NCBI RefSeq assembly: GCF_017888565.1 | Contig: NZ_JAGHFX010000048.1 | Coordinates: 1 to 56,928 of the forward strand | DNA from: Clostridium sp. | GTDB taxonomy: Bacteria; Bacillota; Clostridia; Clostridiales; Clostridiaceae | Length of the DNA stretch: 56,928 nucleotides | Direction: 5' to 3' | Part shown: positions 48,320-56,401 of the stretch, one piece after another | Position numbering within the stretch: position 1 is the first letter of the stretch | Layout of the letters: every line of letters starts with the position of its first letter | Notes under the pieces: generated by a model | Told to the model about the DNA's origin: nothing | Databases searched by the model: none | Seen by the model: the letters and a program-made list of their open reading frames with translations, nothing else | Made by a program: the position numbers and the translations under genes

Positions 48320-49699
48320 ATGATAAGTTTGGATAATAGAAAAATAAATTTATTAGGTAAAATCAGTAATTATACAAATAAGGAAGGTACTAAAGAGGTA
48401 ATTATTTTCCCAGAAATACCTTATTGGTTCATAGCGTCTAAAGGTAGTAGTGACATACTTAGAAAAGTAAATGGAATGACATTACAAGAAATTAAAGATT
48501 TTGATAATGATACTCAAAAATTTATTAGTTCGTTAATTGATCAAGGTATATTATATCTTGGAGAAAATATACAAAATATAGAAGATACTAATAAAGATGA
48601 AATTGAAATTTATCCTTTACAAGGAGTATGGTTAAATATTGAATCTAGATGCAATATTAATTGTAAGCATTGTTTTTTAGGAGATAAAAAACAAGTAGAA
48701 AACAAATTAACTCCTAGTGAAATGAGAGATCTTGCACTAGATTTTATCAAAGTAGGTGGGAAAAATGGTGTAAAGGTAGATATAACTGGTGGTGAGCCCT
48801 TATTAAGAAAAGATATTATAGAAATATTTGATGCAATGAATATAGATGGAATAGAAGTTAATTTTATTACAAACAGTCTATTATTTACTGAAGAAGTAGT
48901 TAATTATCTATCAGAACATAAAATCTCAACAACAATATCGTTAGATGGGGTAAGTAAAGAAACACATGAATTTATACGAGGTAAAGAAACATATGATAAA
49001 ACAATAAAAAATATAAAATGGTGTGTGGATAAGGGAGTTCCAGTAACACTATCTATGACAATTCATAAGAAAAATCAAAACGAAGTAATTGAATATTTCA
49101 AATTTGCAGATGAAATTGGTGCAGATAGAGTAATTCTAAATTTCTTAAATGATTTTGGAAATGCTAAAGTTTATGGTATTGATATTCCAAATGAGTATAA
49201 AATTATTAAAAATCTATTGGAAGAAGCAACATCAAATGAATATCTTTTTAATAAACTTATTGATACAGCTATAAGCAAATTAATAGAAACAGTATTACTT
49301 CCAATAAAGACTGATTGCTGTGGTTCAGGTATAAATACATGTTCAATAACTGCAAATGGTGATGTTTTTCCATGTCCTTCTTTTCAAGTTAAACAGTATA
49401 AGGAAGATAATGTTAGGCAACGTTCATTTTCAGATATTTGGAAAGATACTAATACATTTAAAGAACATAGACGCATTAATATAAATAATTTAAATGAAGC
49501 TTGTAGTAAATGTGATTTTAGATTTTTTTGTGGTGGAGGATGTAGAGCACAAGCGTATTTTACAAATAACAATAATCTTAGTGCAAGGAGTAAAAAATGT
49601 TCCGATTACAAAAATACTTTTCTTGAAATCATGTGGATGCTTGAAAAATATCCAGTATTAAGCGAGTTACATACATCGGAAGGAACATTAATAAAATAA
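48320..49699 (+). CDS. Radical SAM/SPASM peptide-modifying enzyme with PqqD-like domain
   Basis: This is a roughly 459-residue enzyme. Residues 1-100 resemble a PqqD-type peptide-recognition element (strands around EVIIFPEIPYWFIASK, then GMTLQEIKDF). The radical SAM site is C111-x3-C115-x2-C118 in ESRCNINCKHC, followed by VDITGGEPLLRKDI. The SPASM part has C333-C334, C341, CPSF and a C-terminal C395-x2-C398-x5-C404-x3-C408 set (CSKCDFRFFCGGGC), then KKCSDY, enough for two auxiliary Fe-S clusters. It should install a radical-based crosslink or other change in the 26-residue peptide. ATG 48320 is very close to AAAGG, so TTG 48329 is an alternative start. The MFS gene follows by 23 bases. Confidence 0.9.
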   Translation: MISLDNRKINLLGKISNYTNKEGTKEVIIFPEIPYWFIASKGSSDILRKVNGMTLQEIKDFDNDTQKFISSLIDQGILYLGENIQNIEDTNKDEIEIYPLQGVWLNIESRCNINCKHCFLGDKKQVENKLTPSEMRDLALDFIKVGGKNGVKVDITGGEPLLRKDIIEIFDAMNIDGIEVNFITNSLLFTEEVVNYLSEHKISTTISLDGVSKETHEFIRGKETYDKTIKNIKWCVDKGVPVTLSMTIHKKNQNEVIEYFKFADEIGADRVILNFLNDFGNAKVYGIDIPNEYKIIKNLLEEATSNEYLFNKLIDTAISKLIETVLLPIKTDCCGSGINTCSITANGDVFPCPSFQVKQYKEDNVRQRSFSDIWKDTNTFKEHRRININNLNEACSKCDFRFFCGGGCRAQAYFTNNNNLSARSKKCSDYKNTFLEIMWMLEKYPVLSELHTSEGTLIK

Positions 49700-49722
49700 A
49701 CTAGTAGTCAAGGAGTTCTATA

Positions 49723-50901
49723 ATGAAATATAATAAGAAATTTGAACTATGGATATTTGCAATCGTATCAGGTTGCTTCTTAATGAGTTCAAATGCTATT
49801 ACGATTATTATCCCATTAAAAATGGCTGATCAAGGCTTATCTTTTGCTAGTATAGGTAGTGTTATGGCTTCATTCTCCCTTGGTATGTTCTTTATAAAGG
49901 TTATAACAGGGAGGCACTCTGATTTAGTAGGTCAAAAGATATATCTTATAATATCATTAGCATCAAGTTCAATAATAATTTTTTTTATGGCTTTTGCAAC
50001 TTCATTAATATATTATTTAATACTTTTATGTTGTTTAGGTCTGTGTAGAGGTATTTTCACCTCTATAAATTCCTCTTATACAATAGAGCTTACAAAATTT
50101 GAAGATAGAGGAAAAGGATTTGGTAATGTACTAGGTATATCATCAATTATTACTTCTTTAGGCGGAATGGTTGCAGGATTTCTTTATCAGTTTAATCAAG
50201 GTAAATATGCATTTATTATAATTTCAGTAATTTTAATTTCAGCATCTATAGTAACAATCTTCTTTCTACCTTCAATTCAAAATCAGCCTCAAAAGTTTAT
50301 TAATAAAAATCTATTTAGTGGAATTAATAAAATGATCTATTTATTTTGTATTGTTATGTTTTTACAAACATTTGTTACTAGTCCTATGTGGAATACTCTA
50401 GTTCCAATGCATTTTTATAAAAACTTTGGATATACTGCAGTAGCATTAGGATTTGTTATGTCTTTAGATGAATTAATAGGTTCTCCAACTTATTTTGTTG
50501 CAGGACATATTGCTGATAAAATTAATATTAGAAAAATGCTTTGTTTAAGCTATTTTCTTGCATCTTGTTCAGGTGTCTTAATGATATTAGTATCTAATTC
50601 AATAAGTTTTCTTATAATGTTTTTATTATGCAGTATATTTGTGACATTTACATATATAGCAACTCCTAAGGCAGAATCAATATTTATAAGAAATGAATTT
50701 AAAGGATTTGAATTATCTCTTATATCATTAAGTGCTAGTATTGGTGATGCTTTAGGGAATATTTCTCTCGGTAAAATAGTAGATAGATTTAATATTAATA
50801 CGGGGATAATGACGTTTTCAATTATATATGTAATTATTGTATTTTTACTATTTATAAATCTTAGAAAAATAGCAAACAATATTAATGATTTAGTTAAATA
50901 A
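49723..50901 (+). CDS. MFS transporter of the peptide cluster
   Basis: This 392-residue major facilitator has twelve hydrophobic segments. The loop 2-3 signature is recognisable in GMFFIKVITGRHSDLVGQK (about 54-72), and FEDRGKGFGNVLGISS marks loop 4-5. It most likely exports the modified peptide or takes up a related compound. AAGGAG precedes the ATG. It lies between the radical SAM gene and the binding-protein-like gene, with gaps of 23 and 12 bases, so all are one operon. Confidence 0.9.
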   Translation: MKYNKKFELWIFAIVSGCFLMSSNAITIIIPLKMADQGLSFASIGSVMASFSLGMFFIKVITGRHSDLVGQKIYLIISLASSSIIIFFMAFATSLIYYLILLCCLGLCRGIFTSINSSYTIELTKFEDRGKGFGNVLGISSIITSLGGMVAGFLYQFNQGKYAFIIISVILISASIVTIFFLPSIQNQPQKFINKNLFSGINKMIYLFCIVMFLQTFVTSPMWNTLVPMHFYKNFGYTAVALGFVMSLDELIGSPTYFVAGHIADKINIRKMLCLSYFLASCSGVLMILVSNSISFLIMFLLCSIFVTFTYIATPKAESIFIRNEFKGFELSLISLSASIGDALGNISLGKIVDRFNINTGIMTFSIIYVIIVFLLFINLRKIANNINDLVK

Positions 50902-50913
50902 TAGGAGGTTTAA

Positions 50914-52376
50914 ATGAAAAATCTAATCAATGAAAATACTATTTGTAGATTACAAATTGATATGCCAAGTTCTATAGATCCAGTATTTGCAGCTGATACA
51001 ATAAGTAGGGAAATTATTGATAATGTCTATGAAAAATTATTTAGTTTTATAGGAGACAACTGTGTTCCAATTCTTGTTAAGAAATGGTGGATTAAATTTG
51101 ATAAGATTTATTTTTTTGAACTTAAAAGGAATATATACTTTCATGATGGTTTAGAATGTGACTCCTATGCTGTACAAAAATCTTTAATACGAATGTTAAA
51201 TGAATCAAAAAAGGCTAATGAGTTATTTAATGGATTATTAAATCCTAATAATATAGTATGTTTAAATAAATATCTTTTTAGTATTGAATTAGACAAAAAC
51301 TGTTTAGATTTGATCTACTTTTTAGCTATTCAGGAAAGCTCAATTATAAGCCCAAGACTACTTGACAATCCAACCTTATTATCAGAAACATCTAGCGGTA
51401 CAGGTCCTTTTAAAATAAAAAATATTGATACTTATAATAAAGAAATTATCCTAGAACGCTTTGATAATTATTGGAAAAAAAAACCGCTTCTAATTATATA
51501 AGGATAATTTGTGAAAGTGATTATGAAAAAAGAAAACAATTATTTTTAACTACAGGAGATATTATGGCTGTTCAAGCAAGTAAGTCTAAAGATTTTGAAA
51601 AATACACAGATATAGAAATAAAAAAATTTCCAGCTTTAGATATGGTATTATTTGTATTAAATTCTAATCGTACACCATTAAATATAAATGAATTTAGGAA
51701 GGTTCTGATATTATCATTTGATTATGAAAATTTTTTGGAGTTTGGTAGAAAAGGAATGGGAGAAAGAGTAAATACTGCTATACCTAAAGGCGTTTATTCC
51801 CATAATTCTAATATACCTCTCATTAATTATAATATTGATGAGGCTAAAAGAATCATTAAAACTATTAACTTGGTTAATATCCCTAAATTAAAAGTATTGA
51901 GTGTTTTAGGAATGGAAGATGCAGATATAGCCTGTAACATTTTAAAAAATGGGCTTCAATTGATAGGAATTGATTTAGAAATTATAAAACTACCATTTTC
52001 ACAGTTTTGTAAAGAATTTGATTTAGGTGAATTTGATTTATCATTTTTATCATATGCTCCAGATACTAATAATCCGTATAGTTTTGCATATGATTTTTAT
52101 CATAAAAATGGTGAAATTGCAAATGTTGTAGGATTCAATAATTCTAAAATTAATCATCTTATTAATAAAGTAAGATTTGAGAAAGATAATCCCAAAAAGT
52201 ATAATATTTACAGTAAAATACAAGATATAGCATATAATGAACATCTATATTTATGGCTATATCAAGGGCAAAATTTAAAAGTTTATAAAAGTAACCTATC
52301 TAACGTATCTCACAATATATTAGATGGAGATTATAATTTTAAAAATATTATAAAATTAAAAAATAAAAAGGAGTAA
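50914..52376 (+). CDS. Oligopeptide/nickel-binding-protein (SBP family 5) homologue, no signal peptide, frameshifted at A9
   Basis: Two overlapping frames (50914-51501 and 51471-52376) together make one family 5 solute-binding protein of about 485 residues. Family features are PSSIDPVFAADTISREIIDN near the start, FELKRNIYFHDGLECDSYAV (about 69-88), SGTGPFKI and LERFDNYWKK before the break, then FLTTGDIMAVQ, the LFVLNSNRTPLN binding loop and a TNNPYSFAYDFY segment. The shift falls at nine A residues (51475-51483). One extra A, or a -1 ribosomal slip, would join the frames. The protein starts directly at the domain with AGGAGG upstream and has neither signal peptide nor lipobox, so it should be cytoplasmic. 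That is unusual, as this family normally works outside the membrane. Confidence 0.75.
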
Positions 52377-52380
52377 TTTT

Positions 52381-53070
52381 ATGCAATATTATAGGAATAC
52401 AGGAGAAAAATTTGATGATTTTAAACCGGATGTGCTTTTAGTAAACGAATATCTAGAAAAAATAGAGAAAATTAGATTTAGAAATATTATTGTAGATAAA
52501 AATGCAATTATTAATAAATGCTGGTCATGTGATCCTAAAAATTGTACTTTCAATGCATCTGAAGATTTTAGTGGTACTTGCTGTGATGGCGGTGGAATTA
52601 TATCTCCATATAATGAAAAAGTAGTAGAACTATATATTGATGATGTTACAAAATATTTATCGTCTGAAAAAATTGGCTTATTATCAGAAAATAAGATGAC
52701 TCTATGTAAATATAAACTAAATGAAATTAATGATGAATGTGTATTTTTAGCTACTAGCGACAATGGTAAGGATAGATTTTGTTCACTACATAGAATTTCT
52801 GAAATAGAAAATATACCAATCTATTCAGTAAAGCCTTTTGATTGTTGTATATCACCATTAGAAATAATAGTTTTAGATAATAAAGATATTTTTATTACAC
52901 TCGCAACATCTGAGACTTCAAAATTCGTTAGATGGAGAAATTATATGGATTGTGTTGAAAATCCTTTACCTAATTCATTTCCTATTTATAAAACAATGGA
53001 ATATACATTAAGATACTTATTTGGTAACAAATTTTATGAAGAATTGGACATGTATGCTTCTAATTTATAG
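52381..53070 (+). CDS. Cys-rich protein of the peptide cluster
   Basis: I cannot name this 229-residue protein. Its N-terminal third has a Cys set, C47-x2-C50-x4-C55 and C67-C68 (KCWSCDPKNC, then SGTCCDGGG), followed by ISPYNEKVVELYI. This resembles the CxxCxxCC pattern of YkgJ/DUF3109-type metal-binding proteins, which also includes flagellin lysine methylase FliB. Further Cys occur in RFCSLHRIS, FDCCISPLE and MDCVEN. No signal peptide is present. It starts 4 bases after the binding-protein homologue, with AAGGAG upstream. A second modifying enzyme, a metal-delivery factor or an immunity protein are all possible. Confidence 0.7.
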   Translation: MQYYRNTGEKFDDFKPDVLLVNEYLEKIEKIRFRNIIVDKNAIINKCWSCDPKNCTFNASEDFSGTCCDGGGIISPYNEKVVELYIDDVTKYLSSEKIGLLSENKMTLCKYKLNEINDECVFLATSDNGKDRFCSLHRISEIENIPIYSVKPFDCCISPLEIIVLDNKDIFITLATSETSKFVRWRNYMDCVENPLPNSFPIYKTMEYTLRYLFGNKFYEELDMYASNL

Positions 53071-53118
53071 GAATATTATCCTTGAAAATAATTTAACGAA
53101 ATAAATATTAGTATATTA

Positions 53119-53158
53119 AAAATAAGAACCTTGATGATCCAGGTTCTTATTTTTTTGC
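53119..53158 (+). terminator. Terminator of the peptide cluster
   Basis: aataagaacct pairs with aggttcttatt, followed by a T run that runs up to the second IS30 remnant. Confidence 0.85.
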
Positions 53159-53160
53159 TT

Positions 53161-53395
53161 AGATAAATTACAATATCAAGCGTAACACTAATTAATTTTT
53201 AAAAAATAACCCATACAGGCACGTTCATGTTAAAGTAATAATTGACTAGAAAACTACTTTAAAAGACATGACAATATGCGTTATAAACATATTACTATAA
53301 ACGAACGATATTGCATAGTAGAACACTTAAATTTAGGGCGGAATATATCTAAAATAGCTAAAAAATTTAAATGCTGTAAAAAGATATATGTCTAA
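53161..53395 (+). mobile_element. Degenerate IS30-family element, copy 2
   Basis: The first 115 bases repeat the leader of copy 1 (47551). ATG 53276 then opens a 39-codon transposase N-terminus: MRYKHITINERYCIVEHLNL, then GRNISKIAKKFKCCK. It ends at TAA 53393-53395 in the middle of the helix-turn-helix. No C-terminal part follows. It is in the same orientation as copy 1 and brackets the peptide cluster with it. Confidence 0.85.
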
Positions 53396-53787
53396 TAAAG
53401 CTTTAGGATCCAATTGTATTGTAGATTTTATTTATAGTCAAAAAGTAGGTGGATTGCAATAGATCATATTGTATTTTATGGTAATGGAAAAGTAGCTATA
53501 TAACCATATAATATTTATGAGAACTAGTTAATAATGTTAAAAAATATTAAAAATAGGTAGATATTTGTCTATATATTTTTATAACAGGCTAAGTATAATG
53601 TTACTATTTATATAGAAGAAAATATATTATATAATTGGAAACATAAGGTGTGAAAACACTAGCATTGGATTAATAATATATAGTATAAGATTAGAGTATA
53701 TTAATAGCATAAGTAAATATCTAAAAATAGACATTAGGTAATTTATTTGCTAAAATATAGTGAATAAAGCTTACGGAGGAAAACTAA
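53396..53787 (+). other. Gap with unidentified coding remnants
   Basis: Short frames (ALGSNCIVDFIYSQKVGG near 53403, then IDHIVFYGNGKVAI, stop, PYNIYEN near 53455-53525) look like pieces of a decayed gene rather than random sequence. I could not identify it. The promoter for the small gene at 53788 should lie in the last 150 bases. Confidence 0.35.
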
Positions 53788-53982
53788 ATGATTTCTAAGA
53801 AACAACTTAAAGACGAGATAATAACTTATGATATAATAACTTACAAAGATGAAGATGGAAAGCAAGTAGAATATGTTGAAGTTACTCTGACTGATAGAAT
53901 TATTGATGTATATATGGATATTAGAGAAGTTAATATAGGTCTTATTGCAAATAAAATAATTGAAGATAATTTATACAAATAA
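53788..53982 (+). CDS. Small protein of unknown function
   Basis: This 64-residue, strand-rich, acidic protein is not recognised. It begins MISKKQLKDEIITYDIITYK and has a repeat-like EVTLTDRIIDVYMDIREVN segment. CGGAGGAAAA precedes the ATG at good spacing, and a perfect hairpin terminator follows at once, so it is probably a real monocistronic gene. No partner is evident. Confidence 0.65.
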   Translation: MISKKQLKDEIITYDIITYKDEDGKQVEYVEVTLTDRIIDVYMDIREVNIGLIANKIIEDNLYK

Positions 53983-54017
53983 AAGTGGTGAAATTTAATA
54001 TTTCACCACTTTTAAGT
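53981..54017 (+). terminator. Hairpin terminator
   Basis: aaaagtggtgaaat pairs with atttcaccactttt across a 4-base loop. Confidence 0.85.
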
Positions 54018-54387
54018 TAATGCATTCTATCAATAAGCAGAATATAACCTAGATAATATGCTAATACGGATAAGCCATATAGTATTTTTATATAATCATT
54101 AATATTATTTTCAAAATCACTTATGAATTTATTTCTTTTTTACATATATAGACAATAATACTATAGAATATTTGTCTAGTATCATATTATACGTAAGTAT
54201 TATTTTAACAACTTATAGTTTTTAGAACAACTTAAAAAAGATATTTTGAATCATAAGAGTAATTTGAGTATGTGTTGATAATAAAATTATTAAAGTAAAT
54301 ATAAAGGCAAAGTGGTAATAATATTTGAAGAATTTTTACTTATAGTATATTATTGTAAATAGAATTGTAAAAGGTGGGGGATTTTTT
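54018..54387. other. Intergenic stretch, one weak minus-strand frame
   Basis: On the minus strand between about 54020 and 54142 a frame without start codon reads DYIKILYGLSVLAYYLGYIL and then LIDRMH, stop. It looks like the end of a membrane protein. It may be a remnant. Nothing else was found. Confidence 0.3.
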
Positions 54388-54981
54388 ATGTGTGATATCA
54401 AAAGAAAAAAGGATATTAGTGAGATAAAGAAAAGTATTGAAGAAAAAATGGAAAAACTTTTTGAAAAGGCTCATAAATATACTGAAAATTTAAGCCATGA
54501 GGATATAGTAAGATTACATGAAAATCATGTTAAAGATGTTTTTTATGCTTATATTAATAATATGCCTTCTCTACAAAAGATAGTAGTGGAGATAGGAGAG
54601 GAAAAAGTATTAGAGGAGATTAAATCTAAGTTTATGGCAAATTTTCATTTTCATGAGAAGATGGTAAAGTGCGAAGAATTTAGGGATGATAGGAAAACTA
54701 AATATACAGAGGAAGAAGTTTTAGAAAATAATAAGAAAATATCAAAATATATTCAAGAAGTAGTAACATCAATTATTCAAGAATGTAGAGATTTAAATAC
54801 TGAGGAAATAAAAGAAATACATATATTTATATTTAAACTTATATTCCAATCAGATATAGAACATATTCCTTGTTTTAAAAGTGCATCTAAAACTATGAAT
54901 ATAGACGTTATAAATAGAATTCACGATAGAAAAATAACAGAAACTATAAGTAAGTATATAACAATGAGTAGTAAAAATTAG
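54388..54981 (+). CDS. Helical protein of unknown function
   Basis: This 197-residue charged protein, rich in Lys, Glu and Ile, has no signal peptide or membrane segment. It begins MCDIKRKKDISEIKKSIEEK and appears all-helical. Two halves show a similar pattern: LSHEDIVRLHENHVKDVFYA with NNMPSLQKIV, and LNTEEIKEIHIFIFKLIFQS with HIPCFKSA. That suggests an internal duplication of about 95 residues. AAGGTGGGGG precedes the ATG. I do not recognise it. Confidence 0.7.
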   Translation: MCDIKRKKDISEIKKSIEEKMEKLFEKAHKYTENLSHEDIVRLHENHVKDVFYAYINNMPSLQKIVVEIGEEKVLEEIKSKFMANFHFHEKMVKCEEFRDDRKTKYTEEEVLENNKKISKYIQEVVTSIIQECRDLNTEEIKEIHIFIFKLIFQSDIEHIPCFKSASKTMNIDVINRIHDRKITETISKYITMSSKN

Positions 54982-55025
54982 AAATAAGAAAGAACAACCT
55001 CTAGAGAGGAAAAATATAAGAAGGG

Positions 55026-55223
55026 GGAGGACCAAGCCTCATTACAACTTTTATAAATTTAGGGCTTGTTGATGAATTTAGATTGTCTATTCATCCAGTT
55101 ATTTTAGGAGAAGGAAAACCGTTATTTACTGATATAAAACAGAAATTGAATTTAAAAATGATTAATACCAGAACGTTCTCTTCAGGTGTTGTACAACTAA
55201 TCTATCATTGGAATAGTAATTAA
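55026..55223 (+). pseudogene. C-terminal remnant of a dihydrofolate-reductase-family protein (RibD_C type)
   Basis: About 65 codons read GGPSLITTFINLGLVDEFRL, SIHPVILGEGKPLF and FSSGVVQLIYHW, then stop. This is the final third of a RibD C-terminal/dihydrofolate-reductase-like domain (GG..L...F...GLVDE....HPV.LG.GK.LF). The frame is closed just upstream (TAA 55017), and no N-terminal part precedes it. Confidence 0.8.
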
Positions 55224-55572
55224 TTTTAAACGGAGCAAAAAGCAAATGCCTTAATTTTAAATAGAACTTATATTAAAAGTAATAATTAAAAAAATTATAA
55301 AAGAAAATTATTAAGTAAAATAGAGTAAGTATTTTTATTACGAATATAAAAGCGAATATGAATAGAATATGTGTAATAAGCCATTTATATTCGCAAAAAA
55401 TATTTATAATTTTAAATTAACAAATAAAGTTTTATTTACATTAATAATACGAATTAACTTTTCGATTTTTATATAATTTCGAAAATGATTCTAAATTTAA
55501 GCTATCTAAAATAAATGAATTTTTATAAAATAAGGTCTTGATATCTGATTTTTTATGGAAAGAAATATATAG
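55224..55572. other. Intergenic stretch with one hairpin
   Basis: gcgaatatgaat (55352-55363) pairs with atttatattcgc (55383-55394). On the minus strand the stem is followed by TTTTATATT, so it may end the DUF2085 transcript. No gene is seen. Confidence 0.4.
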
Positions 55573-55891
55573 TTAACAATTAACTAGTATCATATAAAAA
55601 TTAGCTAGTGCACTTATGATACCAAATCCACAAAGAAATCCAGTAATAACCCGTCTTGTATTATTTGAAGGATATATTTTTTTATATTGAAGAAACCAAT
55701 CAATAAACATAATTATTACAAAAGTTAAACTTAAACTAATTGGGATTTTAAGATTAAAAAATAACGATACTATACCTAAAATATATCCTATCAATAAGCC
55801 TGTACATCTTGTACATATAGGGAACTGATAATTATAAATAAAAAAAGCTTCTTTCAGATTTTTGATGACAAGTTTTAGAAAAAAGATTCAT
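55573..55891 (-). pseudogene. DUF2085 membrane protein, frameshifted at a T7 run
   Basis: From ATG 55891 the minus strand reads MNLFSKTCHQKSERSF. A 7-base homopolymer (55840-55846) then shifts the frame. With one base fewer the reading continues FFIYNYQFPICTRCTGLLIG and then joins the open frame ending at 55573 (YILGIVSLFFNLKIPISL, DWFLQ, SNNTRRVITGFLCGFG). The CH....RSF...FPICTRCTGLLIGY pattern is that of DUF2085 proteins, with three membrane segments. The joined protein would have about 105 residues. It lies 25 bases after the zinc-ribbon gene on the same strand. Confidence 0.75.
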
Positions 55892-55916
55892 AAAAAATAA
55901 CCAAATCTTATCTTTT

Positions 55917-56147
55917 TTAGTCATCTATAAATCTCTTTCCACAATCGTTACAAATGCATGTTGTTTTTTCTTTTTCACCGTCAGCACAACATAGACCACA
56001 TAGTAATCCAATAGGGCCAAGACATATGGTTCCTATAACTCCACTTGTTATATCAAAATCCTCATTTTTCTTTTCAATTATAATTTTTATATTTTTACTT
56101 TTACAAAAAGGGCATTCAACGTTTTCTTTTGAATCAATATTATCTAT
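55917..56147 (-). CDS. Zinc-ribbon protein with an AUA start position
   Basis: This 76-codon frame has CPFC at about residues 12-15, a central glycine- and Cys-rich hydrophobic part (GTICLGPIGLLCGLCC) and CICNDCGKRF near the end. The two CxxC pairs should bind zinc around a membrane-inserted centre, as in LITAF-like proteins. A perfect GGAGG lies 7 bases before an ATA codon (56145-56147), and no ATG, GTG or TTG occurs in frame between that site and the first Cys pair. Either ATA is used as a start, or an ATG has mutated and expression is reduced. The DUF2085 gene follows. Confidence 0.65.
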   Translation of the reverse strand: MDNIDSKENVECPFCKSKNIKIIIEKKNEDFDITSGVIGTICLGPIGLLCGLCCADGEKEKTTCICNDCGKRFIDD

Positions 56148-56366
56148 TTTAAATCCTCCAGATAAATATACTTTTAATCAGCTTTTTGCTTGTATATAAA
56201 ATTATATCATTATATAGATATTTTATATAATGATTTACTTTCTAATTTTTAACTATTTTCTAGAAATAGTAACTGGACTTTATTAGTAGAATAATAATAT
56301 TGTTGATAAAAAATTTATTATATAAATGATTAAATCATAATCGAAAAATATTCAATAAATATATAT

Positions 56367-56395
56367 TTGACATTATCACTAATTAGTGATATATT
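56367..56395 (+). promoter_or_regulatory. Promoter with MarR operator in the spacer
   Basis: TTGACA (56367-56372) and TATATT (56390-56395) are 17 bases apart. The palindrome TATCACTAATTAGTGATA (56374-56391) fills the spacer. Transcription should start near 56402, which is the A of the start codon. Confidence 0.75.
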
Positions 56396-56401
56396 AAGTT
56401 C

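Noticed and set aside
47551..53395. Functional composite transposon
   Set aside because: Both IS30 copies lack most of the transposase and contain stops, so current mobility is not supported. Only the footprint of earlier activity is.
55954..56199. Plus-strand open frame of about 80 codons
   Set aside because: It is the shadow of the minus-strand zinc-ribbon gene, whose CxxC pairs give a clear protein signature.
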